Below, piece after piece: positions 55,963 through 63,329 of a stretch of 64,000 nt of DNA. Positions within the stretch are counted from its first letter, which is position 1. Every line of letters begins with the position of its first letter. The notes under the pieces were generated by a model. That model ran no database searches and was not told where the DNA came from. It saw only the letters and a program-made list of their open reading frames with translations. The stretch comes from JAJRAN01 sp963827135 (lineage in GTDB: Archaea > Thermoplasmatota > Thermoplasmata > Methanomassiliicoccales > UBA472): positions 62,001 to 126,000 of the forward strand of contig CAWGZX010000006.1 of NCBI GenBank assembly GCA_963827135.1. The letters are read 5' to 3'. The translations under genes were made by a program, and so were the position numbers.

Positions 55963-56646
55963 CTACTCCACTCTCTCGAGGCGCTCCACGAGCGCCGGCA
56001 AGGAAAGGTCCGTTCGAACCAGTGGGATGCCCTCCAAGGTGGCCAGTCTCACCGCCAGATCGTCAACGTGCTCGGGCTTGTGATACACGACCATGGCCGG
56101 CTTCAGAGGATGAGCGCGGATGGCGATCATCGGGGACCGCCCGAACTTCACGCCCGTGAAGACCAGGGCGCGCTCGCTGCTCCATCCATATATCTTTAGA
56201 TAGTCCGTCGAGCTCAGCGATGTGATGGCCTTCATCGAATCGATGATGGTATAACCGTGCACATCGCGGTCCAAGGGCACCTGCTTGTTCATGCTCGAGC
56301 CCGCGATCATGTTCACGAACTCCGAGGCCAGGATGGAGTGCGTGAATTCCTTGATGCTGATTATGCTCTCGCTCTTCTCCCCGAGCGAGTATCGCTTCAT
56401 GACCCGCCCGCCCTTCGCCTGGTCGATGTCCAATAAACCGTCCACGATGCGGCGTATGATGACGATACCGGGGGACTTCCTTCGGCCCGACTCGTAATCG
56501 CTGACGACCGAAGGCGAGACCTTCAATTGCTTGGCCAGCTCCTGCTGGGAGACGCCGAACTCCTCCCTCCATTTACGGATGGTCTTGCCCGCGTCCGCGG
56601 AGAGTGTTATCTCGCCAGCTATCTTCTCCCTGAGCTGTTCCCGCAT
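55963..56646 (-). CDS. XRE-family HTH regulator of the mevalonate operon
   Basis: A 227-residue DNA-binding protein: helix-turn-helix at ~residues 21-75 (IRKWREEFGVSQQELAKQLKVSPSVVSDYESGRRKSPG), then a ~140-residue C-terminal domain conserved in archaeal members. It is the first gene of the HMG-CoA synthase operon (6-bp gap), as in many archaea, so it probably senses a CoA or isoprenoid metabolite and controls the operon (inference). Its TATA box is flanked by a palindrome that could be its operator. Confidence 0.88.
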   Translation of the reverse strand: MREQLREKIAGEITLSADAGKTIRKWREEFGVSQQELAKQLKVSPSVVSDYESGRRKSPGIVIIRRIVDGLLDIDQAKGGRVMKRYSLGEKSESIISIKEFTHSILASEFVNMIAGSSMNKQVPLDRDVHGYTIIDSMKAITSLSSTDYLKIYGWSSERALVFTGVKFGRSPMIAIRAHPLKPAMVVYHKPEHVDDLAVRLATLEGIPLVRTDLSLPALVERLERVE

Positions 56647-56669
56647 GTGGGGTCGAGAAGTTAGACCGT

Positions 56670-56677
56670 ATATAAAA
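56670..56677 (-). promoter_or_regulatory. TATA box of the XRE/HMG-CoA synthase operon
   Basis: The minus strand reads tttatata within gttttatatacgg. The expected transcript start is near 56648, two bases before ATG 56646, so the message is nearly leaderless. Confidence 0.55.
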
Positions 56678-56679
56678 CT

Positions 56680-56698
56680 GTCGTAGTGGACCTACGAC
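56680..56698. promoter_or_regulatory. Candidate operator: inverted repeat beside the TATA box
   Basis: gtcgtag, five-base spacer (tggac), ctacgac: a perfect 7-bp inverted repeat lying immediately upstream of the minus-strand TATA element, over the TFB recognition position. A dimeric XRE regulator, encoded by the first gene of the operon, is the obvious candidate to bind it. Confidence 0.45.
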
Positions 56699-56743
56699 TA
56701 TGAGCGATTGGGTGGAGCGACTTTCGATAGCCTGGAGCATGAA

Positions 56744-56768
56744 TTAAATAGTAATTCGAACTAGTTCG
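56744..56768 (+). promoter_or_regulatory. TATA box and 12-bp palindrome before the phosphoribosyltransferase gene
   Basis: ttaaata (56744-56750) lies 27 bp before ATG 56774, predicting a leaderless transcript. Between them, at 56757-56768, is the perfect palindrome cgaactagttcg, placed where a bound repressor would block transcription start. Confidence 0.45.
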
Positions 56769-56773
56769 GGACG

Positions 56774-57457
56774 ATGGCATTGGACGACGTGGTTCAGGAC
56801 TTCAATATGCGCGATCGGACTAAGATCTTCCGGGACCGCAGTGAGGCTGGATGGGCGCTGGCGGAGTCGCTGTCCTCGTACGCCTCCACGGACGCTCTGG
56901 TCATGGCCATCCCTTCGGGCGGCGTTCCGGTCGCAGCCGAGATAAGTCGCATGCTGCAACTGAAGCTGGACGTCGTTGTGGTCCGCAAGGTGCAGTTCCC
57001 CAAGGACCCCGAGGCGGGCTTCGGGGCGGTCGGGCCGGACGGCATCGTCGTACTGAACGACTACCTGCTCGAGACGTCGAGGATGTCGCACGTGGTAAAG
57101 GAGGAGCAGATCACCAAGTCCAGGAACGCCGTGGCCTTCCGGGAGCATTTCTTCCGGGGCGGTGAGCCCTACCCGAACCTGAAGGGCAGGCTCGTGATCA
57201 TCGTGGACGATGGGCTTGCGTCGGGGTTCACCATGCTGGCGGCGATAGCCTTCATGCGCTCGATGAGGGCGAGGAAGATCGTGGTGGCGGTGCCGACTGG
57301 CTCGGAGCGGGCGGTGGAGCTGGTGATGGAGAGGGCGGAAGAGGTGCATTGCCTCAACATCAGGAGCGGGCTAAGCTTCGCGGTCGCGGACGCGTACAAG
57401 AGTTGGTACGACGTGACCGAGGAGGAAGCGCTCGCGGTGCTGCGCTCAATGTCCTAA
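56774..57457 (+). CDS. Type I phosphoribosyltransferase-domain protein
   Basis: A 227-residue protein with the type I PRTase fold: PSGGVPVAAEISR (N-terminal binding loop), VVVRKVQFPKDPEAGFGAVG (flexible region with catalytic Lys), and the PRPP loop VIIVDDGLASGFTM. Proteins of this type in archaea are annotated as phosphoribosyltransferases of unknown base; the family includes predicted erythromycin-esterase-associated and purine-salvage-like members. The leaderless ATG is supported by TATA spacing. It diverges from the XRE regulator. A specific substrate cannot be assigned. Confidence 0.85.
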   Translation: MALDDVVQDFNMRDRTKIFRDRSEAGWALAESLSSYASTDALVMAIPSGGVPVAAEISRMLQLKLDVVVVRKVQFPKDPEAGFGAVGPDGIVVLNDYLLETSRMSHVVKEEQITKSRNAVAFREHFFRGGEPYPNLKGRLVIIVDDGLASGFTMLAAIAFMRSMRARKIVVAVPTGSERAVELVMERAEEVHCLNIRSGLSFAVADAYKSWYDVTEEEALAVLRSMS

Positions 57458-57478
57458 GGTCGGTATTCATTGCATGTA

Positions 57479-58690
57479 ATGGATAGCTCGAAGATGCCGA
57501 GTAGAGCTATCTGGAATCAGATGATGCGGACGATGATGTTGAAGCTGCGCATCGATGCAGAGCAGAGGAGTGCGCTGCTTGGTACGATGGAAGCGTACAC
57601 CTTCGCCTTTAATGAATCGGCGAGATGGGGCTATCACAACAGAACATTCAATCGATTCGCGAACCATCATGCGACCTATCATGGAATTCGAGCCGAGATT
57701 CCAGAACTCAGTTCAGGACTCGTCCAAGCAGCAAGGGATTGCGCCTGTGAGGCTCTAAAACGGGTCAAGTCAAGGAAATTGCCGACCCGTAGGAAGAACG
57801 CGGCCATTCGCTACAACAAAAATGCAGCACGAATTGTCTTAGAGCATGGTTTCGTTTCGCTTTCAACCATTGAAGGAAGAATGAAGCTAAACTTTATTTA
57901 TTCTGAATGTTTTAATAAATATATAGAATGGAGGGTGACCGGAAGCGTACTTGTCTATGATAAGAGAGTCGGCGATTTTTTCTTAGGCGTATCAGTCGAG
58001 AAGCCAACACAGCCACGTAAGTTAGAAGGTCCCATCCTAGGAATAGATAGAGGACTAAGGAACCCAGTAGTAACATCGGATAATCGGTTCTCCAATTCCA
58101 AGAGGCTGAATGGGATCCGAGGGAGATATGCTCATACTCGTAAGAGCTTGCAGGCAAAAGGCACTCGCTCGGCCAAAAGAAGATTGAAGAGGATGTCCGG
58201 GAGAGAAAGACGGTTTATTGCCTGTGAGAACCACAAGCTTTCCAAGACCATTGTGAACAGTGACTATGCTGTGTTTGCACTTGAGAACCTCAAAGGGATT
58301 ACGCGCCAAAGGACGATGACCACCGACATGAAATCACGCCTCAGTCAATGGCCATTGGGTCAATTCGCTGAATTCCTGAAATACAAGGCAGAAGAACTGG
58401 GCAAGAACGTCGTTTACGTCAATCCATTCCTTACGTCTAGGAAATGTTCTAAATGTGGGCATGAAAGTAAAGATAATCGAAAAGGGAGCGAGTTCAAGTG
58501 CATCGCTTGTGGTCTTCAATTGAACGCCGATCTAAATGCGGCGAGGAACATTGCTGATGCGGGTAGATCTTGCATCAGCAGGCTGCCAGTCAACCAGCCG
58601 AATGCATCGTGCGATGAAGGACGCACCCTTAAATGGGATTCGGGAGTCGCTGAGCATAGGTGTAAGTATCTGACCGTACAGAACTGTTGA
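57479..58690 (+). mobile_element. tnpB: IS605/IS1341-type transposon nuclease TnpB
   Basis: RNA-guided DNA endonuclease of the IS200/IS605 superfamily, about 403 residues. The RuvC catalytic acids are intact: Asp190 in GIDRG, Glu269 in ALENL and Asp351 in LNADLNAARN; a zinc finger (CSKCGHE...CIACG) lies between the last two. No tnpA transposase is adjacent, so it is an IS1341-like solo copy. The omega/reRNA guide would be expected across its 3' end and downstream to about 58740. The gene is much more AT-rich than its neighbours, a mark of recent arrival. Starts at TTG 57470 or ATG 57494 are also possible. A tRNA gene lies ~100 bp downstream. Confidence 0.92.
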
Positions 58691-58791
58691 CCCTAGATGG
58701 CGAAATGGGATGATGCTGTTGATACTTAATAGGAGCTCGATGGATGATAGTTTTTAATAGTCTGATTTGTTTAGCCGGAATACGCCCATAT

Positions 58792-58869
58792 GGGTCTGTG
58801 GGCTAGCTTGGTTCATACTCGGGCGTTCGGGACGCTCGGACTCCGGTTCAAATCCGGACAGACCCACCA
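58792..58869 (+). tRNA. tRNA-Pro (anticodon CGG), CCA encoded
   Basis: Acceptor stem gggtctg pairs with cagaccc; the anticodon stem gggcg/cgctc (58821-58825, 58833-58837) holds the 7-base loop ttcggga with CGG at 58828-58830; the T arm tccgg-ttcaaat-ccgga (58842-58858) is canonical. The 3' end is discriminator A plus encoded CCA, to 58869. The D arm (ggctagcttggttcatactc) is less regular but contains the conserved AGC and GG. A T-rich box A (tttttaata) is at 58751-58759. CGG reads the CCG proline codon. T-rich sequence follows. Confidence 0.88.
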
Positions 58870-58875
58870 ATAATC

Positions 58876-58918
58876 ATTCTTTTCTCTTTTGGGGCATTTA
58901 GATTTTTTTAACTGTAGA
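58876..58918 (+). terminator. T-rich terminator after tRNA-Pro
   Basis: Two T-rich tracts (ttcttttctctttt, then gattttttt) follow the tRNA, as expected for archaeal RNA polymerase termination; the first lies only ten bases behind the CCA end. Confidence 0.5.
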
Positions 58919-59017
58919 CTCTGTGGGACAAAATAATAAGTTTTATCCATTAATTGGTGAGATGCGTTTATGCCTACTTTAGGCAAGATCGCATTGTCAA
59001 ATATGGAGGTTAGCTAA

Positions 59018-59845
59018 ATGATTGAGCTGCCAGAGGCTCTTAGAATAGCTGATCAAATCAATCATGCAATTGCCGGAAAAAGGATTGCTGGTGTGGTATC
59101 AGAACATACACCTCACAAATTGGCTTGGTATTATGGGGACCGATCCAAATATCCAGAATTGTTGATCGGGCAGGTGATCGGGGAAGCGACCTCATATGGC
59201 GGTCTGATTGAGATCATCGTAGGACAGGCCAGGATCCTTCTCGGTGAGGGACTGAACATCAGGTTTCATGAAAAAGGTGACCCTCGCCCCTCCAAGCACC
59301 AGCTATTGATCGAGTTCCAAGACGATTCCGCTCTCAGCGGTGCTATCCAGATGTACGGTGGAATGGGCGCCTTCCTCGATGGCGGACTGGACAACCCTTA
59401 CTACAAGGTCGCCAAGGAGAGGCCCTCGCCCTTCTCCAAGGCTTTCGATGATGAGCACTTCTACAGCATCACTACCACGCCGGACGCGCAGAAGCTGAGC
59501 CTCAAAGGCCTCCTTGCCACTGGGCAGAGGATCCCTGGCCTAGGGAATGGGGTCCTTCAGGACATCCTCTTCAACGCCAAGATGCATCCGAAGAGGAAGG
59601 CCAATACCCTAAGCAAGAAAGAGAACGCGGCGCTATTCAAGGCGCTCAAGTCCACCCTCTCCAAGATGGCAGCACAAGGCGGCAGGGACACGGAGCTGGA
59701 CCTTTTCGGTCGTCCTGGAAGTTACAGGACCATCCTGAGCAAGAAAACTGTCAATACGCCCTGCCCCGCTTGCGGGACGAGCATCAGGAAGGAAGCGTAT
59801 ATGGGCGGGAGCGTTTACTATTGCTCACGGTGCCAGCAGCTGTAA
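59018..59845 (+). CDS. Fpg/Nei-family DNA glycosylase-like protein lacking the catalytic proline
   Basis: A 275-residue protein with the full Fpg/Nei fold: N-terminal beta-sandwich, helix-two-turn-helix (GQRIPGLGNGVLQDILFNAKMHP) and a C-terminal zinc finger (CPACGTSI...YYCSRCQ). Fpg enzymes begin PELPEV after Met removal and use Pro1 as the Schiff-base nucleophile; this one begins IELPEA, so Pro1 is Ile while Glu2 is kept. Related archaeal and bacterial proteins share this N-terminus. It may bind damaged DNA, use another residue, or be inactive. The 5' part and upstream DNA are AT-rich, hinting at transfer. An aggttag site precedes ATG 59018. Confidence 0.85.
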   Translation: MIELPEALRIADQINHAIAGKRIAGVVSEHTPHKLAWYYGDRSKYPELLIGQVIGEATSYGGLIEIIVGQARILLGEGLNIRFHEKGDPRPSKHQLLIEFQDDSALSGAIQMYGGMGAFLDGGLDNPYYKVAKERPSPFSKAFDDEHFYSITTTPDAQKLSLKGLLATGQRIPGLGNGVLQDILFNAKMHPKRKANTLSKKENAALFKALKSTLSKMAAQGGRDTELDLFGRPGSYRTILSKKTVNTPCPACGTSIRKEAYMGGSVYYCSRCQQL

Positions 59846-60038
59846 TGAGTGGATGCGGTACCAACGACGGGACATGGCGCTCAGCCTCTTGAAGCGGGAC
59901 GATCATCGAAGACGTGCCATCCATGGCTATTTCTAAGCCGACCGCCCTCCATGTTCCCAAGGTGGTTGGACGGGCAAGGGCGACGTAAGATTCGAGAGCC
60001 CCGACCTAAAGGGCCTGGCCAGGGAGGGCTTTACCGCG

Positions 60039-60854
60039 GTGGACATGCATATGCACACCGATCACTCCGATGCCGCATTGACCGTGGAGAGGGCCTTGAA
60101 GAAGGCGCGAGAGGAGGGCTTCGGCATCGCGGTCACCGACCACAATGAGATCTCCGGCTCGCTCAAGGCATTCTCGAGCGCCCAGGGTGATGTCGTAGTC
60201 CCGGGCATCGAGGTCAGCGCCGCCGACGGGCCTCACATCCTCGCCTACTTCTACTCGCCCTCCGACCTCGAGGACTTCTACGACCGCCACGTCGCCCCGC
60301 ACAAGCGCAGCAGCCCCTGGCTGGCCATCCGCTCCGACACCCCGAAGATCGTCGAGGCCCTTTCCAAATACTCATGCCTGACAGTGGCGGCGCACCCCTA
60401 CGGCTACCTCATGTTCAACAAGGGGCTGCAGAAGTGCATCGACCTGGAGTACCTCCCCCAGGAGATCGTGGACGGGTTCGAGGGCTTCGAGGTCCTCTGC
60501 GGGGGCATGGCGCACGCCCTCAACCTTAAGGCGGTCGAGCTGGCGGAGAGGAAGGGCAAGTGCTTCACCGGGGGGACGGACGGGCACATCATCAGCGATG
60601 TCGGCAGCGTGGTCACGTGCGCGAAGGCGTCCTCCCATGAAGAGTTCCTTCAGGAGGTGGAGGCCCGGCGCAACCTGGTGATCGGCAAGGAGAAGGACCC
60701 CTTCCAGAAGGTGGCGACCGGGACCATGCTCCTGGGCAAGCACTCCAAGTACTTCTTCCCCTCCATGCAGGTGCACTTCGAGCAGAACGCCCCGCGTATC
60801 AAGCACTACTTCGACCGCAAGGTGCGCCAGTTCCGGGAATGGAACGACAGATAG
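60039..60854 (+). CDS. PHP-domain phosphoesterase
   Basis: Metal-dependent phosphoesterase of the polymerase-and-histidinol-phosphatase family. Its trinuclear metal site is intact: DMHMHTDHSD, VTDHNE, PGIEVSA, HILAYF, AAHPYG and GGTDGHIISDVG. Family members hydrolyse nucleotide or sugar phosphates; the substrate here is unknown. The first standard start is GTG 60039, which leaves hardly any residues before the first metal motif. The same frame reads GWTGKGDVRFESPDLKGLAREGFTAV upstream, and one extra C in the CCC at 59956-59958 would explain why ATG 59951 is out of frame with it. The true gene probably starts there. Strand-mate of the Fpg-like gene, convergent with the cardiolipin-synthase gene. 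Confidence 0.85.
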   Translation: MDMHMHTDHSDAALTVERALKKAREEGFGIAVTDHNEISGSLKAFSSAQGDVVVPGIEVSAADGPHILAYFYSPSDLEDFYDRHVAPHKRSSPWLAIRSDTPKIVEALSKYSCLTVAAHPYGYLMFNKGLQKCIDLEYLPQEIVDGFEGFEVLCGGMAHALNLKAVELAERKGKCFTGGTDGHIISDVGSVVTCAKASSHEEFLQEVEARRNLVIGKEKDPFQKVATGTMLLGKHSKYFFPSMQVHFEQNAPRIKHYFDRKVRQFREWNDR

Positions 60855-60857
60855 TGC

Positions 60858-62324
60858 TTAGGCGATAGGCGTGTAGAGACGCCCGATTGACTCCTTCATC
60901 TTGACCTTCCTAGGCCGCTTGTCGTACTCCTCCTTGGTGAGCTCGGTGCAATGTTTGGAGATGTCGTCGATGAAGGCGGACTTGATCATCGGCACCAGCT
61001 CATGGTCATAGACCATGGCGTTGGTCTCGAAGTTGAGCTCGAAGCTGCGCCGGTCCAGGTTCCCGCTTCCTACGGAGGCCATGACGTCGTCGACGATGAC
61101 CACCTTGGCATGGATGAAGCCGTCCTTCTGGAACTGGTGCACCCTGACCCCTGCGCTCAGCAGCTCGCCCGCGTTCTGCAGCGAGGCCCAATAGACGAAA
61201 GGATGGTCCGGCTTGCTCGGGATCATCACCCGGACGTCGATGCCGGATTTGGCGGCGGTCACCAGCGCCGCGGTCACCGCCTCCCCCGGGACGAGATAGG
61301 GCGTCTGGATGTAGACGTAGCTCTGGGCAGAGGTGATCATCTTGATGTACTGGTCCTCCACTGGCTTGTCGGCCGTGTCCGGCCCACCGGAGACTATCTG
61401 CACCCCGACCTTGCCCTTGCCAGGTTCGGTGGGAATGTATTTCTCAGGCTCCAGGTGGTCCTCGGCCGCGAAGTTCCAGTCGAGGATGAAGCGCTGCTCC
61501 CCCAGAAGGGAGCCGCTTCCTTCGATGCGCACCATGCAATCGCGCCAATAGCCCAAGGGCCCCTGGCCGGCATACTCCTTGCCGATGTTGTACCCTCCTA
61601 CCAGGCTGATGTTCCCATCGAAGACGAAGATCTTGCGGTGGTTGCGGTTGTTGATCCTGAAATTGATCGGCCCGAGGGCGGAGGGGAAGAAGTACTCCAC
61701 CTTCCCTCCAGCTTGGATGAGGTCGCGGAAGAACTTACGGTTGGTCTTGCGCGATCCCACTCCATCGAGGAGGAGCTTGACCTCCACGCCCTCCTTGGCC
61801 TTCTTGGCCAGCTCTTGAGCGAGCCTCGTGCCGACCTCGTCCTTGCGCACGATGTACATCTCGATGTGGATGAAGCGCTTAGCCTTGGCGATCTCCTCGA
61901 ACATTACCTTGAAGAACTGGTCGCCGTCGTTGATGTACTGGACCTCGTTGTCCCATGTCAGATAGGAACGCTGCGAGCGCAGGAGCATCCCGACCATGTT
62001 CCGCACGGTTGGTTCCTTGATCTTCTCGAGCTCATATAAGAAATGCGTGCCTTGGATCTTCTCCAGGGCGGCCTCCACCTTCCTGTCCACGGAGGCCTTG
62101 TTACGGAACAGCTTGCGGTGGCTGTAGTCCCTGCCCAGGAAAAGATAGAAGACCAGGACGAACACCACTGGAAGCAAGATGAAGGCCATCATCCAGACCA
62201 GCACAGACTCGGGCCTCTTCTTCTGGACGAAGATGATTGTGATGATCACGATGATGGCGTTGATGATGATGAAAAGATAGAGGAGGTCGGCTAGCAAACC
62301 CCCCAAGCTAGCGATATCATACAT
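60858..62324 (-). CDS. Cardiolipin synthase-like phospholipase D protein
   Basis: Bacterial ClsA-like enzyme of 488 residues: two N-terminal membrane helices (~10-30 and 38-62), then two PLD domains with the HKD motifs NHRKIFVFDG (H-x-K-x4-D) and IHAKVVIVDD. In archaea homologues make archaeal cardiolipin-type phospholipids by transphosphatidylation; another lipid-headgroup reaction cannot be excluded. I start at ATG 62324 (MYDIASLGG); the ORF is open to 62381. All catalytic residues are present. It is divergent from aguB. Confidence 0.88.
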   Translation of the reverse strand: MYDIASLGGLLADLLYLFIIINAIIVIITIIFVQKKRPESVLVWMMAFILLPVVFVLVFYLFLGRDYSHRKLFRNKASVDRKVEAALEKIQGTHFLYELEKIKEPTVRNMVGMLLRSQRSYLTWDNEVQYINDGDQFFKVMFEEIAKAKRFIHIEMYIVRKDEVGTRLAQELAKKAKEGVEVKLLLDGVGSRKTNRKFFRDLIQAGGKVEYFFPSALGPINFRINNRNHRKIFVFDGNISLVGGYNIGKEYAGQGPLGYWRDCMVRIEGSGSLLGEQRFILDWNFAAEDHLEPEKYIPTEPGKGKVGVQIVSGGPDTADKPVEDQYIKMITSAQSYVYIQTPYLVPGEAVTAALVTAAKSGIDVRVMIPSKPDHPFVYWASLQNAGELLSAGVRVHQFQKDGFIHAKVVIVDDVMASVGSGNLDRRSFELNFETNAMVYDHELVPMIKSAFIDDISKHCTELTKEEYDKRPRKVKMKESIGRLYTPIA

Positions 62325-62450
62325 GTGGTGTGAATTGGCTGATGGGTTATTATTTCTTATCGCTGGGTTTAAGCGCCCCACATTTGAAGCTCAGCCTTAA
62401 GAACCGCACCTGTATTATTGCAGGATAGCGTTGAAGGGGTAGAGCTGGAT

Positions 62451-63323
62451 ATGGCGAGGAGAAAGATGACCATCGGTCTGGTCCAGATGCGCATGGTCGA
62501 GCCCATGGACCAGAACCTAGAACACGCGATTTCGTTGGTGGAGGAGGCTTCGATAAGGGGGGCGCAGGTCATCTGCCTACCTGAGCTCTTCGCCACCCCG
62601 TACTTTCCGCAGCGAGAGGGTTCATCGCCCAAGGATATGAGGGACAGCGACCTCGCCGACACCATTCCAGGAAGGGCGACCAGGGCCCTCTCATCAGTGG
62701 CCAAGGAGAACGGCATCGTCCTCATCGGCGGATCCATCTACGAGCTGGCCAAGGGAAAACTCTTCAACACCTCGGTGGTCTTTGACGCCAAAGGCAAGGA
62801 GCTGGGCCGCTATCGCAAGACCCATATCCCTCATGACGAGAACTTCTTCGAGCAGCATTACTTCGATAAAGGGGACACTGGCTTCCGGGTATTCGATACC
62901 GAGCTGGGTAGGATCAGCGTGCTCATCTGCTATGACCAATGGTTCCCGGAGGCGGCGCGGGCCGTCGCCCTCGAGGGAGCGGAAGTGGTGTTCTACCCCA
63001 CGGCTATCGGGACCGCGAAGGGGATCCGACAGAAGGAAGGCAGCTGGCAGAAGGCCTGGGAGAACGTGATGCGCGGCCACGCCATCGCCAGTGGCATGGT
63101 GGTCTGCGGGGTGAACCGCTGCGGCCGCGAGGGAGACATGACCTTCTGGGGCGGTTCCTTCGTCTGCGACGCCTTCGGGAGGACAACGAAGCGCGCGGGG
63201 AGGAAGGAAGAGGTCCTGGTTTGCGAGGTTGACCTGGACCACGGCCGAGAGGTGCGAGAGGGCTGGAGATTCTTCTATAACCGAAGGCCAGAATGCTATC
63301 GCCGCCTGGTGGAGAGGAGGTGA
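62451..63323 (+). CDS. aguB: N-carbamoylputrescine amidase
   Basis: Releases putrescine, CO2 and ammonia from N-carbamoylputrescine. A 290-residue nitrilase-superfamily protein with the catalytic triad visible: Glu in CLPELFATPYF, Lys in RKTHIPHDENFFEQHYF, Cys in LICYDQWFPEAA. The FFEQHYF and EGSWQKAWENVM segments are specific for the polyamine enzyme. Start ATG 62451 follows a gaaggggtagag site. It is followed 6 bp later by agmatine deiminase, the preceding step, so the two form an agmatine-to-putrescine operon. Confidence 0.95.
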   Translation: MARRKMTIGLVQMRMVEPMDQNLEHAISLVEEASIRGAQVICLPELFATPYFPQREGSSPKDMRDSDLADTIPGRATRALSSVAKENGIVLIGGSIYELAKGKLFNTSVVFDAKGKELGRYRKTHIPHDENFFEQHYFDKGDTGFRVFDTELGRISVLICYDQWFPEAARAVALEGAEVVFYPTAIGTAKGIRQKEGSWQKAWENVMRGHAIASGMVVCGVNRCGREGDMTFWGGSFVCDAFGRTTKRAGRKEEVLVCEVDLDHGREVREGWRFFYNRRPECYRRLVERR

Positions 63324-63329
63324 GCAGGT

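Noticed and set aside
60951..62039. A 362-codon open frame opposite the cardiolipin synthase gene
   Set aside because: Shadow of the minus-strand gene with both HKD motifs; its own translation is Asp/His/Val-rich without domains.
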